Shown: one piece after another, positions 56,225 to 64,000 of the stretch
Numbering within the stretch: the stretch's first letter is position 1
Layout: each line of letters begins with the position of its first letter
Assembly: GCF_009764355.1 (NCBI RefSeq)
Contig: NZ_LNUA01000031.1
Coordinates: 310,001 to 374,000 of the forward strand
Length of the DNA stretch: 64,000 bases
From: Companilactobacillus bobalius
GTDB taxonomy: Bacteria; Bacillota; Bacilli; Lactobacillales; Lactobacillaceae
Reading direction: 5' to 3'
Position numbers and translations under genes: made by a program
The notes under the pieces: model-generated
What the model was told of the DNA's origin: nothing
Databases searched by the model: none
The model's input: only the letters and a program-made list of their open reading frames with translations

Positions 56225-57562
56225 ATGAAAACAAAATTAACTTGGAGAAATTTATTCTTCATTGGTTCAATGTTATTTGGATTATTTTTTGGAGCTGGAA
56301 ATCTGATTTTTCCAGTCTTCCTTGGTCAACAAGCCGGTAGCAATGTTGGTTTAGCCATTATTGGTCTTCTAATTACTGGAGTAGGATTACCTCTTCTAGG
56401 AGTTGCCAGTATGGGAATTACAGCTAGTAATAGTGTCTTTGATTTAGCGGGAAAAGTTAATCGTCCGTTCGCTTATATTTTTACAATTTTACTTTATATG
56501 ACAATGGGTCCGTTGTTCGCAATTCCGAGATTAGCGACGATTTCATTTCAATTAGGAATCGCACCCTTTGTCGATAAAGGGCATCAGAGTTTAGTATTGT
56601 TGATTTTTTCAGCTATTTTCTTCTTTGTAACGTGGTTATTATCAAGAAAACCAAGTAAATTGATGACTTATGTTGGTAAGTGGTTAACACCGATTTTTCT
56701 AGTTTTATTAGGAATTTTGATAGTAACAGCTTTTGTGAAGCCGATGGGTAATTTGCAGGCTGTTCCACAAAATCAGTATGCGACAAGTCCAGTTCTGACT
56801 GGATTTACTGAAGGATACAATACGATGGATGCTTTGGCTTCATTAGCTTTTGGCGTTGTCGTAATTGATACTATTAAATCATTAGGAATCACTCATCCTG
56901 GTCAAATTGCTAAAGATACCATTAAATCTGGTCTTATCAGCGTAGTAATTATGGGAGTGATCTATGGTTTCTTAGCACTAATAGGAACAATGAGTGTAGC
57001 TAAATTGCCATTAGCTTCTAATGGAGGCGTAACTCTGGCACAAGTCTTCAATTATTATTTCGGTTCTTTTGGAAGTTTGTTGTTGGCTTTGATTGCTATT
57101 ATAGCTTGTTTGAAAACCTCAATTGGTTTGACAACAGCCTTTGGTGAAACTGCTGAGGAGATGTTTCCTAAATTCAAATATCAAATTACTTTAATTGTAG
57201 TTGGCGTGATTTCGTTTTTGATTGCCAATATTGGTTTAACAAAATTGATCAATTATTCGACACCTGTTTTGATGTTCCTTTATCCTCTGGCTATTGTTTT
57301 GATTATTGTGGCAGTTTTAACACCGTTAATTGGTGAATCGAGATGGATCTTTGGTTTGACAACCTTATTTACAGTCATCCCATCGTTGTTTGCGGGAGTT
57401 GATGCTCTACCAGAAACTTTGAAAGGTTCTAGTTTTATTCAAAATGTATTACATTGGAATAGTTATTTACCACTGGCTTCATTAGGCTTGGGGTGGGTAA
57501 TTCCAGCTCTAATTGGATTAGTAATTGGTTTTATGATAAATAAATATCAGGAGAAAAATTAA
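56225..57562 (+). CDS. brnQ: Branched-chain amino acid transport system II carrier protein
   Basis: 445 residues, twelve hydrophobic helices, family start MKTKLTWRNLFFIGSMLFGL and FFGAGNLIFPVFLGQQAG (residues ~22-39), LASLAFGVVVIDTIKS near 205. Na+ or H+ coupled uptake of Leu, Ile and Val. One-base junction (TAATG) with the HAD gene, so co-translated. Confidence 0.95.
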   Translation: MKTKLTWRNLFFIGSMLFGLFFGAGNLIFPVFLGQQAGSNVGLAIIGLLITGVGLPLLGVASMGITASNSVFDLAGKVNRPFAYIFTILLYMTMGPLFAIPRLATISFQLGIAPFVDKGHQSLVLLIFSAIFFFVTWLLSRKPSKLMTYVGKWLTPIFLVLLGILIVTAFVKPMGNLQAVPQNQYATSPVLTGFTEGYNTMDALASLAFGVVVIDTIKSLGITHPGQIAKDTIKSGLISVVIMGVIYGFLALIGTMSVAKLPLASNGGVTLAQVFNYYFGSFGSLLLALIAIIACLKTSIGLTTAFGETAEEMFPKFKYQITLIVVGVISFLIANIGLTKLINYSTPVLMFLYPLAIVLIIVAVLTPLIGESRWIFGLTTLFTVIPSLFAGVDALPETLKGSSFIQNVLHWNSYLPLASLGLGWVIPALIGLVIGFMINKYQEKN

Positions 57563-58311
57563 TGAAATATATCTTTGACGTTGATGGAACTTTGAGTTTT
57601 GATGGTGAAACAATTGCTCCAGTGATCAATTCCGCTATTGACGATTTGATTGCGGCAGGGAATGAAGTTATTTTTGCTTCAGCACGTCCGATTAGGGATC
57701 TTTTACCAATGATTCCTACCTTTACGAATCAAAAACTAATTGGTGCTAATGGTGCCATGATTTCAATAGATCAAAAGGTTAGAGTGATTTCCAAAATAGA
57801 CCTTGAGTACTATGATTTCTTAAAAGAGTTGATTAATGAATTTCAGTTAGATTATATAGTCGATGGTAGTTGGAATTATTCATCTAGAATTACTCAAGAA
57901 AGTTTTATTGAAAAAATGATTGATCCCAAAAATTTAGCTAAACAGGTTGCTCTGGAAGAAATTGTTGAACCGATTAAAACAATCTTTGTTAATTTAGATG
58001 ACTCTTTGCAGGGAAAGTTAATGACTCTCATTAAGGAGAAGACGACTTTAAACGCTATTGGTTTAGCTGGTGAGGGAACGGTTGATATTACATCGCAGAA
58101 TATTAATAAGGCTTATACTTTAGAATATCTACAAGTTGATAAGTTTGTAGCCTTTGGTAATGATCGCAATGATTTGGAAATGTTAAGTGAAGCTCAGCAG
58201 AGTATTTGGATCAATAGTAAGCCGTCACTGTTGAATTTTGGTAAAAAAGCAGATGTTATTTGTGAGGCTAATAGTGAAAAGGTGGCACAACTTATTAAAA
58301 GCTTTATTTAA
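57562..58311 (+). CDS. HAD-superfamily hydrolase, Cof subfamily
   Basis: 249 residues. Motif I FDVDGTLSF at 4-12, motif II SARP near 40, motif III Lys in the TLEYL region and motif IV AFGNDRNDLEML near 195, with a C2-type cap between. Phosphatase acting on sugar phosphates or nucleotides; substrate unknown. Confidence 0.9.
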   Translation: MKYIFDVDGTLSFDGETIAPVINSAIDDLIAAGNEVIFASARPIRDLLPMIPTFTNQKLIGANGAMISIDQKVRVISKIDLEYYDFLKELINEFQLDYIVDGSWNYSSRITQESFIEKMIDPKNLAKQVALEEIVEPIKTIFVNLDDSLQGKLMTLIKEKTTLNAIGLAGEGTVDITSQNINKAYTLEYLQVDKFVAFGNDRNDLEMLSEAQQSIWINSKPSLLNFGKKADVICEANSEKVAQLIKSFI

Positions 58312-58345
58312 TATATATATATATATATCGATTATCAATATAAAT

Positions 58346-58362
58346 ATATTGTTTTTCAATAT
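58346..58362. promoter_or_regulatory. Candidate operator before DUF2975-HTH pair
   Basis: ATATTG, five T, CAATAT: perfect six-base arms, just downstream of an (AT)9 run at 58311-58328 and 44 bases before the DUF2975 start. The HTH protein of the pair is the obvious candidate ligand. Confidence 0.4.
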
Positions 58363-58405
58363 GCAAAATGCTAAAATACCCCTAATAATTGATGGGAGAT
58401 TGGGC

Positions 58406-58879
58406 ATGAAGATTAAAACAGTACTTTTAAAGTTAGTTACAGCTATTATCGATTTGTTTGTCTTATTTTTTTGTTTTACTTTAACGATGGGAACTATTTC
58501 GTCTATTAAAGAGGGCTCAACTTTTGGATTACAAACTTTAACAGCTAGTTCTCTATTCTTAGGTTGTTTAGTAATCTTTGGCATTAGTTATTATTTGTTT
58601 AGAATTTTCTTTTTAATTGATCGGCGAGATTTCTTCAGTAAAATTGCCTTACATGCGGTCAAAATGATTCGTTATTTATTCATCGCTGAATTTGTGATTT
58701 TGTTAGGCATTATGCCGTTTGTTTACTATACAGCTGACCATGGAGATGCGCCGGGACTAATTATTATTGTTGGTGCAGTTGTATTTTTACCTTTAGCCAT
58801 AGCTACTTTTGTTTATACGATGGAACAAATCTTGGATAATTCTATTAAAATGAAAGATGAAAATGATTTGACGATATGA
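58406..58879 (+). CDS. DUF2975 family membrane protein
   Basis: 157 residues from ATG 58406 with GGGAG 9 bases before; longer frames reach into the HAD gene. Four membrane helices with the family pattern IRYLFIAEFVIL and loop LIDRRDFFSK. Always found with a small Cro/C1-type HTH, as here, with a four-base ATGA overlap. Function unknown. Confidence 0.85.
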   Translation: MKIKTVLLKLVTAIIDLFVLFFCFTLTMGTISSIKEGSTFGLQTLTASSLFLGCLVIFGISYYLFRIFFLIDRRDFFSKIALHAVKMIRYLFIAEFVILLGIMPFVYYTADHGDAPGLIIIVGAVVFLPLAIATFVYTMEQILDNSIKMKDENDLTI

Positions 58880-59079
58880 TAAATGTTAATTTGGATATTA
58901 TGTTATTAAAACGAAAAATGACAGTCATGGAATTGGCAGACAAAGTTGGGATTACTCAGGCCAATATCTCTATCTTGAAGAATAATCGTGCTAAGGCAAT
59001 TCTTTTTTCAACGTTAGAAAAGATTTGTCAGATTTTACAATGTCAACCAGGCGATATTTTAGAATATACTGAAGAATAA
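58876..59079 (+). CDS. Small Cro/C1-type HTH regulator (YozG-like)
   Basis: 67 residues, a single helix-turn-helix domain: MTVMELADKVGITQANISIL near 15-34 and CQILQCQPGDILEY at the end, the YozG/XRE signature. Overlaps the DUF2975 gene; the pair probably forms a self-contained regulatory module. Confidence 0.9.
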   Translation: MINVNLDIMLLKRKMTVMELADKVGITQANISILKNNRAKAILFSTLEKICQILQCQPGDILEYTEE

Positions 59080-59120
59080 AAGAACAGCCTCTATTAAGTT
59101 TTCAAGGCATATTTCATGTT
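59080..59120 (+). repeat. Left half of the 24877 hairpin repeat
   Basis: AAGAACAGCCTCTATTAAGT then TTTCAAGGCATATTTCATG, close copy of 24878-24917. The complementary right half (GAGGCTGTTC) is missing; repeat copy D starts ten bases further on. Confidence 0.6.
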
Positions 59121-59129
59121 CAAACCTGG

Positions 59130-59372
59130 TTGTAACTGGATACCAACTAATGTAATTGAAATATGCGTCGTCCGCAAAAAATCTGTGAGCCGCTGGAACG
59201 TGGTGGACACGACTTCAAGCTAATAATTTCACACTTTGTGCGAAATTATGGATCTCGAAGCTCGGTCTTTTACTAACCTTGCTACGCAAGTTAAGTAAAA
59301 CTTCACCACTGAGGGCTCACAGATTTTTTACTACCGACTAGTTCGTTGGTTCTAATTACTGCTGAGTAAAAC
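59130..59372 (+). repeat. Modular structured repeat, copy D (full length)
   Basis: TTGTAACTGGATACCAACTA flank, GCGTCGTCCGC, P1 AAAAAATCTGTGAGCC and complement, CTGGAACG, P2 GTGGTG / CACCAC, P3 CTTCAAG / CTCGAAG, P4 ATAATTTCAC / GCGAAATTAT with loop ACTTTGT, P5 TTTTACT..CTTGC / GCAAG..AGTAAAA, ending TACTACCGACT. Same arm type as copies A-C but with its own P4. Confidence 0.8.
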
Positions 59373-59442
59373 TGCGGCATCTTGAATTCTTTAACTCTAT
59401 ATAGTACAAATGGATTTCTTTTTTGTTTTACATTTAGATAGT

Positions 59443-59496
59443 AAAAAGGTGTTTATATTAACCAATTAAAATTTGGCTGATATGAACACCTTTTTT
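59443..59496. terminator. Bidirectional terminator before the cit regulator
   Basis: AAAAAGGTGTT / AACACCTTTTTT with inner CCAATT / AATTTGG and ATAT / ATAT; related to the hairpin at 10851-10898. The 84 bases after it up to 59580 hold nothing recognisable. Confidence 0.8.
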
Positions 59497-59580
59497 GCTT
59501 TGAGGATGAAAGATCATGTATTAAAAACATTTATTTTTAATAAAGTAATCGAAAATTAAGCACAAACATACTTTATTTAG

Positions 59581-60528
59581 CTATTCTAATTCAGCTAAAA
59601 CCTTGTTAGCTGTAGGTTCATTGAGAATAACATCCGTGAAGTAATTACCGTTTAAAGCAGCTTTTAAGGCTAAGAACTTAAATTTATCATTTACGATTGC
59701 TACTCGAGTTGGAACTTCCATAGTCTTTTTGAAACTAATACCGAATACCTTATCATGCTCGTTATCGATTAATAAGTTCCCATCTTTATCAATTGGGCGG
59801 CCATAAACTAAGGCCGCAATTGAATTAGGATTAATTTTTGGAAAAAGAATGTCTTCAGAATTATACCAAGAGTTGACACTATTAATCGAATCAATTGTTC
59901 CTACACTAGTAAAAATCAAATCTAATTGTTGGGCCGTTGCTAGAGTTGGTTGGATAGCTGGTTCCAAGGCAAGTAAACGTCTTACCTCTTTGTTGGCTAT
60001 ATATAGTGGAGCATCAATGGTCAGATATGTACCGTTATAACGAACCGCAACTTTTTGAACCATACGCATTGATCCAGCTAAAGAGTTATGTTTACCATTT
60101 TCGCCAACAAACTGTGTAAAGACCATGTTTTCTTTGGGAACGGACTGGAATGAATCAATTACGTGATAAATCGTATCTCCCCAAGTAAGACCAATAATCT
60201 TTTTTCCATTTATCAAATTCTGTAAATATTTTGCCGCAAAGGAATAGAAACGGTCGTCTTCATGAGCGATATCTTCTGTATTTTTTAAAATGTAAAAATT
60301 TAGATTGGGGAAAAAATGTTTAAATTTGTTTTCCAAATCGTGGCTTCGAGCAAATGGTGAATTGATATTAATTGTAACGATGTTCTTTTCAATAGCTTCA
60401 TTTAAGTATTTTGAAATTTTATAACGGCTAATATTATATTTTTTAGCGATTTCACCCAGATTAAGATGTCTAAGATAATAATCCTGAGCTAAATCGACAA
60501 GTAGTGAAGTGTCTTTTTCTTGATCCAT
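59581..60528 (-). CDS. citR: SorC/DeoR-family regulator of citrate genes (CitR/CitI-like)
   Basis: 315 residues. N-terminal HTH (LNLGEIAKKYNISRYKISKYL near 23-43) and a sugar-phosphate-isomerase-like effector domain with IGLTWGDTIYHVIDSF near 112-127. Divergent from the citrate operon, like citI of Weissella, an activator responding to citrate. Role inferred from that arrangement. ATG is preceded by AAAGGAGATT. Confidence 0.85.
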   Translation of the reverse strand: MDQEKDTSLLVDLAQDYYLRHLNLGEIAKKYNISRYKISKYLNEAIEKNIVTININSPFARSHDLENKFKHFFPNLNFYILKNTEDIAHEDDRFYSFAAKYLQNLINGKKIIGLTWGDTIYHVIDSFQSVPKENMVFTQFVGENGKHNSLAGSMRMVQKVAVRYNGTYLTIDAPLYIANKEVRRLLALEPAIQPTLATAQQLDLIFTSVGTIDSINSVNSWYNSEDILFPKINPNSIAALVYGRPIDKDGNLLIDNEHDKVFGISFKKTMEVPTRVAIVNDKFKFLALKAALNGNYFTDVILNEPTANKVLAELE

Positions 60529-60583
60529 AATCGAATCTCCTTTGATATATATATAAATTACCTTAATTGTAAATTAATAGCAA

Positions 60584-60689
60584 TTTTTTAAAAATTTAAT
60601 TCTTGTGAAATCATTTACATATTTTAAAACGAAGAGTAATATGATAATTGAAAAATGTTAATAAATAAGTTATTTTTTTAAAAATTTAA
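60584..60689 (+). promoter_or_regulatory. cit promoter with repeated 16-mer and Rex-like box
   Basis: TTTACA (60614-60619), 17 bases, TAATAT (60637-60642). TTTTTTAAAAATTTAA occurs identically at 60584-60599 and 60674-60689, flanking the promoter, as candidate CitR/CitI operators. TTGTGAAATCATTTACAT (60603-60620) overlaps the -35 box and resembles a Rex site TTGTGAA-N4-TTCACAA with two mismatches. Confidence 0.55.
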
Positions 60690-60703
60690 AAGAGGTGCAG
60701 CTT

Positions 60704-61852
60704 ATGAATAGTGAATTAATAAAAAAATTACATAGTGCGCATACCGGAGTTCTGGAAATTGATGGGGAATTACCAGTATCAACTAAGGAAGAATTAGGTG
60801 AGGCCTATACTCCAGGAGTTGCTGAAATTAGTAAACTTATTGCTAATGATCACAGTCTTGCTTCTGAATATACTGTCAGTGGTAAATTGGTAGCAATTAT
60901 AACTGATGGTTCAGCGGTACTAGGATTAGGAAATATTGGACCTCAAGGTGGATTACCTGTTATTGAGGGTAAGGCTTTGTTATATAAGAAGCTGGCTAAT
61001 GTTGATGCAATACCTTTAGCCTTGGATCAAGTTGATGTCGATGAATTCGTTCAAACGGTTGCTAATATAAGTAAGAGTTTTGCAGGAATTCATTTGGAAG
61101 ATATTGCTGCACCAAAGTGTTTTGAAATTGAAAAAAAACTTGCTGAAAAAATTGATATTCCAGTTTATCATGACGATCAAGAAGGAACAGCTATTGTAGT
61201 TTTGGCCGGTTTGATCAATGCAGCAAAAGTTGTTCATAAAGATTTGAAAGATATGAAAGTAGTTGTCAATGGAGTTGGGGCTTCAGGATTAGCTACAGCT
61301 GAATTGTTATTTGATAGTGGTGTAAAGAATATTGTTCTAGTTGACCAAAAAGGTGTCATCAACAGTAAAGATACAACATTGAATGACTATCAATATGATT
61401 TATATAAAAAGGTCAACTATAAGACTGAGGCAAAAGATTTAGCTGAAGCAATGAATGGTGCGGATGCATTTATCGGTTTGTCAGTAGGAAATGTAGTAAC
61501 TAAAGCAATGGTTTCATCAATGAATGAAGGAATTGTATTCGCATTAGCTAATCCAAAACCTGAAATTGATCCAGCCGATGCTAAAGAAGCTGGTGCTGTT
61601 GTAGTGGCTACAGGTAGTTCACAATATCCTAACCAAGTTAATAACATCTTAGCTTTCCCAGGTTTATTTAAGGGATTACTTGAAAATCATGTCAAACATT
61701 TCAGTTCTGACGTAGAAACTAGTGTGGCAGAAGGGTTAGCTTCAATGATTGAGTCACCTAAGGCTGAAAAAATTATTCCTGGTGTCTTTGATGACGGCGT
61801 AGTAAAAACAGTATCTGATGCGATAACAAATTTTGTGAAAAAAGGTGAATAA
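60704..61852 (+). CDS. citM: Malic-enzyme family oxaloacetate decarboxylase / malate dehydrogenase (decarboxylating)
   Basis: 382 residues from ATG 60704; AGAGGTG precedes it and contains an alternative GTG. Short bacterial malic-enzyme class: YTPGVAEISK near 32, GSAVLGLGNIG near 70 (substrate), HDDQEGTAIV near 150, NAD loop VNGVGASGLATAEL near 185. First gene of the citrate operon; in Weissella and Lactococcus the orthologue CitM acts as oxaloacetate decarboxylase producing pyruvate, which fits here. Confidence 0.9.
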   Translation: MNSELIKKLHSAHTGVLEIDGELPVSTKEELGEAYTPGVAEISKLIANDHSLASEYTVSGKLVAIITDGSAVLGLGNIGPQGGLPVIEGKALLYKKLANVDAIPLALDQVDVDEFVQTVANISKSFAGIHLEDIAAPKCFEIEKKLAEKIDIPVYHDDQEGTAIVVLAGLINAAKVVHKDLKDMKVVVNGVGASGLATAELLFDSGVKNIVLVDQKGVINSKDTTLNDYQYDLYKKVNYKTEAKDLAEAMNGADAFIGLSVGNVVTKAMVSSMNEGIVFALANPKPEIDPADAKEAGAVVVATGSSQYPNQVNNILAFPGLFKGLLENHVKHFSSDVETSVAEGLASMIESPKAEKIIPGVFDDGVVKTVSDAITNFVKKGE

Positions 61853-61853
61853 G

Positions 61854-63182
61854 ATGGAAACAAACTCTATTCCTAATGATGCACAACATAAAAATATCTT
61901 TCAGAAGTTTATGGGATTAAATATTGGAATTGTACCAATGCCTTTATATCTGTTGTTATTAGTCACATATCTGTTGTTAACAATTACTAAGCAAATGCCT
62001 AATGATATGATTGGTGCCATTGGTATCATGACGTTATTTTCTTTTATTCTTGAGGAAATAGGAAAGCATATTCCAATTTTGAATTCATTGGGTGGTAAGG
62101 TGTTGGTTGTCACTTTCTTACCCTCTTATCTTGTTTACATGGATTGGTTACCAAATAGCACGACCAAGATTGTAACTGATTTTATGAATAACAATAATTT
62201 TCTAGCAGTCTTTATTGCATTATTAATTGTCGGAAGTATTTCGGCTATGAATCGAAAGACTTTGATCCAAGCCAGTATGCGTATTATCGTAGTTCTTTTG
62301 ATTTGTGAAGTTGTAGGACCACTAGTTGGTATGGGATTTGGAATGCTATTAGGACTTTCAGCATATAAATCATATTTCTTCATTGTTGCTCCTATTATGG
62401 CTGGTGGTGTTGGTGAAGGTGCCTTGCCATTGTCATTAGGTTATGCGGCTATTATTTCAATGGGTCAACAAGACATTTTTGCTCAAATTTTACCTTGTGT
62501 TATGTTAGGTAGTCTTGTCGCAGTTATTGAAGCGGGTATCTTGAGACAAATTGGTGTTAAGAAACCAAGTTTGACTGGAAATGGTCGTCTAGTTGAAAGC
62601 GATGATAGTGCTGATGAATTAGGTAGTCTTTCTTCAAAATCTGATACAGCTAATATTACTAAGATGTTGATATCAGGTATCTTGGCCATTACTTTGTACA
62701 TGCTTGGTGTATGGGTTAACAGTGTGATTCATTTACCAGCACCTATCGTATTATTGATCGTAGTAATGGTTGCCAAAATGTTAGGTTGGATTCCAGATTC
62801 TGTACAAGAAGGTGGAAAGTCACTATACAGTTTGACAGTTAAAGGTATTTCTCCATTATTACTATTCGGAGTCGGTGTTGCTATGACTCCTTGGAAGTCA
62901 TTGGTAACTGTATTCACAAATGTACCAATGCTACTTACAATCTTTGTTACAGTTACGGCCATTATTCTTGCTGCATTCTTTAGTGCCAAATTATTAGGCA
63001 TGTATCCAGTCGATACAGCAATTGCCGTATCATGTTGTTCTGGTCAAGGTGGTACAGGTGCTCTAGCAATCCTGGCCGCTGGTGATCGTATGAACTTGAT
63101 GCCGTTTGCTCAAGTTGCAGTTCGTTTGGGTGGTGCAATTACTGTTACACTTTCAATTTTCCTTATGAGATTTTTCGCTTAG
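61854..63182 (+). CDS. citP: Citrate/malate transporter, 2-hydroxycarboxylate family
   Basis: 442 residues from ATG 61854 with AAAGGTG before. Eleven or so membrane helices. 2HCT signatures: MAGGVGEGALPLS near 182 and CCSGQGGTGALAILAA near 390 (the two GGxG reentrant loops). Exchanges citrate (or malate) for lactate or imports it with protons. Its start codon follows two bases after the citM stop. Confidence 0.92.
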   Translation: METNSIPNDAQHKNIFQKFMGLNIGIVPMPLYLLLLVTYLLLTITKQMPNDMIGAIGIMTLFSFILEEIGKHIPILNSLGGKVLVVTFLPSYLVYMDWLPNSTTKIVTDFMNNNNFLAVFIALLIVGSISAMNRKTLIQASMRIIVVLLICEVVGPLVGMGFGMLLGLSAYKSYFFIVAPIMAGGVGEGALPLSLGYAAIISMGQQDIFAQILPCVMLGSLVAVIEAGILRQIGVKKPSLTGNGRLVESDDSADELGSLSSKSDTANITKMLISGILAITLYMLGVWVNSVIHLPAPIVLLIVVMVAKMLGWIPDSVQEGGKSLYSLTVKGISPLLLFGVGVAMTPWKSLVTVFTNVPMLLTIFVTVTAIILAAFFSAKLLGMYPVDTAIAVSCCSGQGGTGALAILAAGDRMNLMPFAQVAVRLGGAITVTLSIFLMRFFA

Positions 63183-63188
63183 GAGATT

Positions 63189-64000
63189 ATGTTGGATACG
63201 ATAAAAATAGATTTAAACGACCCTTACTATTATCAACAATGGCAAAAGTTGATTGAAAATGAGGGACTGTACATTGAGAATTTAGATGATATTACAGAAA
63301 CAATTGGTATTTATGATGAAGATAAGCTGATTGCAACAGGATCTTATTTTAATAATGTTCTGAAGTATTTGGCAATTGATCCGGAATATCAAGGTGGTAA
63401 TGTTTTTAATAAATTAGTTTCATATTTAATTAGTGATTTGGCTAGTCAGAACATATTTCATGTTTTTGTTTTTACCAAGACGCAGTACCAAAGTAGTTTT
63501 GAATATTTAGGATTCAAACTGGTAGCTAAAAGTAGCTTCTCAACGCTTTTAGAAACTGGGGATTACTCGATCACTCAATATATTTCTGAACTACCTAAGG
63601 TATCAGGAAATAATATTTCTGCAATTGTTATGAACGCTAATCCTTTTACGTTAGGACATCGTTATTTAATAGAAGAAGCATCGAAAAAGAGCGATGTAGT
63701 TTATGTCTTCGTAGTTAGTCAGAATGCTTCTTTATTTAAAACTTCAGAACGTATTGAATTAGTTAAAGCAGGTACTAAAGATTTAAACAATGTTGTGGTT
63801 GTAGCCGGCGGCGATTATATGGTTAGTTTTGTAACTTTCCCATCATATTTTATAAAGAGTCGTAGCGATGTAGTTACTTATCAAACAGAATTAGATGCCC
63901 AAGTTTTTAAAAGAATTGCAGAGGCATTAAATATTACTAAACGTTTTGTAGGAGAGGAACCATATTCACCTACAACTGAAATATATAATCAATCGTTGAA
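63189..64000 (+). CDS. citC: Citrate lyase ligase ([citrate (pro-3S)-lyase] ligase), 3' end outside window
   Basis: 270 codons are present and the frame leaves the window, so the protein is incomplete. GNAT-like N-terminal half (LAIDPEYQGGNVFNKLV near 75) then a nucleotidyltransferase with IVMNANPFTLGHRYLIEEAS near 150 (HxGH-type ATP site) and VGEEPYSPTTEIYN at the end. Acetylates and so activates the citrate lyase acyl carrier. AGGAGATT ribosome site overlaps the end of citP. Confidence 0.93.
   Translation, partial: MLDTIKIDLNDPYYYQQWQKLIENEGLYIENLDDITETIGIYDEDKLIATGSYFNNVLKYLAIDPEYQGGNVFNKLVSYLISDLASQNIFHVFVFTKTQYQSSFEYLGFKLVAKSSFSTLLETGDYSITQYISELPKVSGNNISAIVMNANPFTLGHRYLIEEASKKSDVVYVFVVSQNASLFKTSERIELVKAGTKDLNNVVVVAGGDYMVSFVTFPSYFIKSRSDVVTYQTELDAQVFKRIAEALNITKRFVGEEPYSPTTEIYNQSL

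Overview
The window looks like chromosome of a low-GC Gram-positive lactic acid bacterium of the family Lactobacillaceae. The protein set (class II mevalonate enzymes, GH73 and 3D-domain exoproteins carrying SLAP-type C-terminal modules, PTS sucrose uptake, gal genes, a citrate lyase operon) and the compact AT-rich intergenic regions fit a Companilactobacillus-like species. That genus assignment is inference. No rRNA, tRNA, CRISPR array, prophage or transposase gene was seen.

Layout. 1-4 kb: EAL protein (cut by the window edge), GNAT acetyltransferase, NADH oxidase and a membrane GGDEF protein, so c-di-GMP genes flank nox. 4-9.4 kb: a divergent enolase with a long leader and a P-type ATPase, then class II aldolase. 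9.5-15.2 kb: UDP-GlcNAc 2-epimerase, GtrA, flavodoxin, Map, YihY, GalU. 15.8-19.3 kb: upper mevalonate operon (thiolase, HMG-CoA reductase, HMG-CoA synthase). 19.3-20.2 kb: two tandem structured RNA genes. 20.3-25.7 kb: small membrane proteins, a 3D/SLAP exoprotein behind a tandem response-regulator-type box, nucleoside deoxyribosyltransferase, a candidate small RNA, ilvE, a DUF915 hydrolase, SHOCT and Nudix proteins. 25.8-29.4 kb: galKTR. 29.5-32.6 kb: DegV, VOC protein, MFS exporter. 32.7-37.3 kb: divergent scrA / scrBR. 37.3-46.7 kb: Nudix, methyltransferases, RecX, DUF402, LysR, MerR-aldo/keto reductase, amidohydrolase and three tandem histidine phosphatases. 46.7-51.1 kb: a sulfur operon (MetA-like acyltransferase, CysK, amino-acid ABC transporter) behind a cysteine-rich leader peptide and terminator. 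51.1-59.1 kb: CNNM/CBS protein, PrfC, GH73 glucosaminidase, BrnQ, HAD phosphatase, DUF2975 plus HTH pair. 59.6-64 kb: citrate genes (SorC/CitR-type regulator, malic-enzyme family decarboxylase, citrate transporter, citrate lyase ligase), running off the end.

The most interesting material is non-coding. (1) Eight copies of a modular repeat share one multi-helix architecture although the helix arms differ in sequence between copies and remain complementary within each copy. (2) Two tandem RNA genes of about 360-370 nt each have a consensus promoter overlapped by a cre-like site, a long-range closing helix with compensatory changes, and a terminator. (3) A 32-residue leader peptide with three consecutive Cys codons precedes an intrinsic terminator and the cysteine operon, the arrangement expected for cysteine-sensing transcription attenuation. 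A candidate 230-nt RNA at 22.4 kb, an attenuator-like leader on eno and operator sets at scr, gal and cit are also described. All structure and regulation calls come from reading the sequence by eye; no folding or database search was run.
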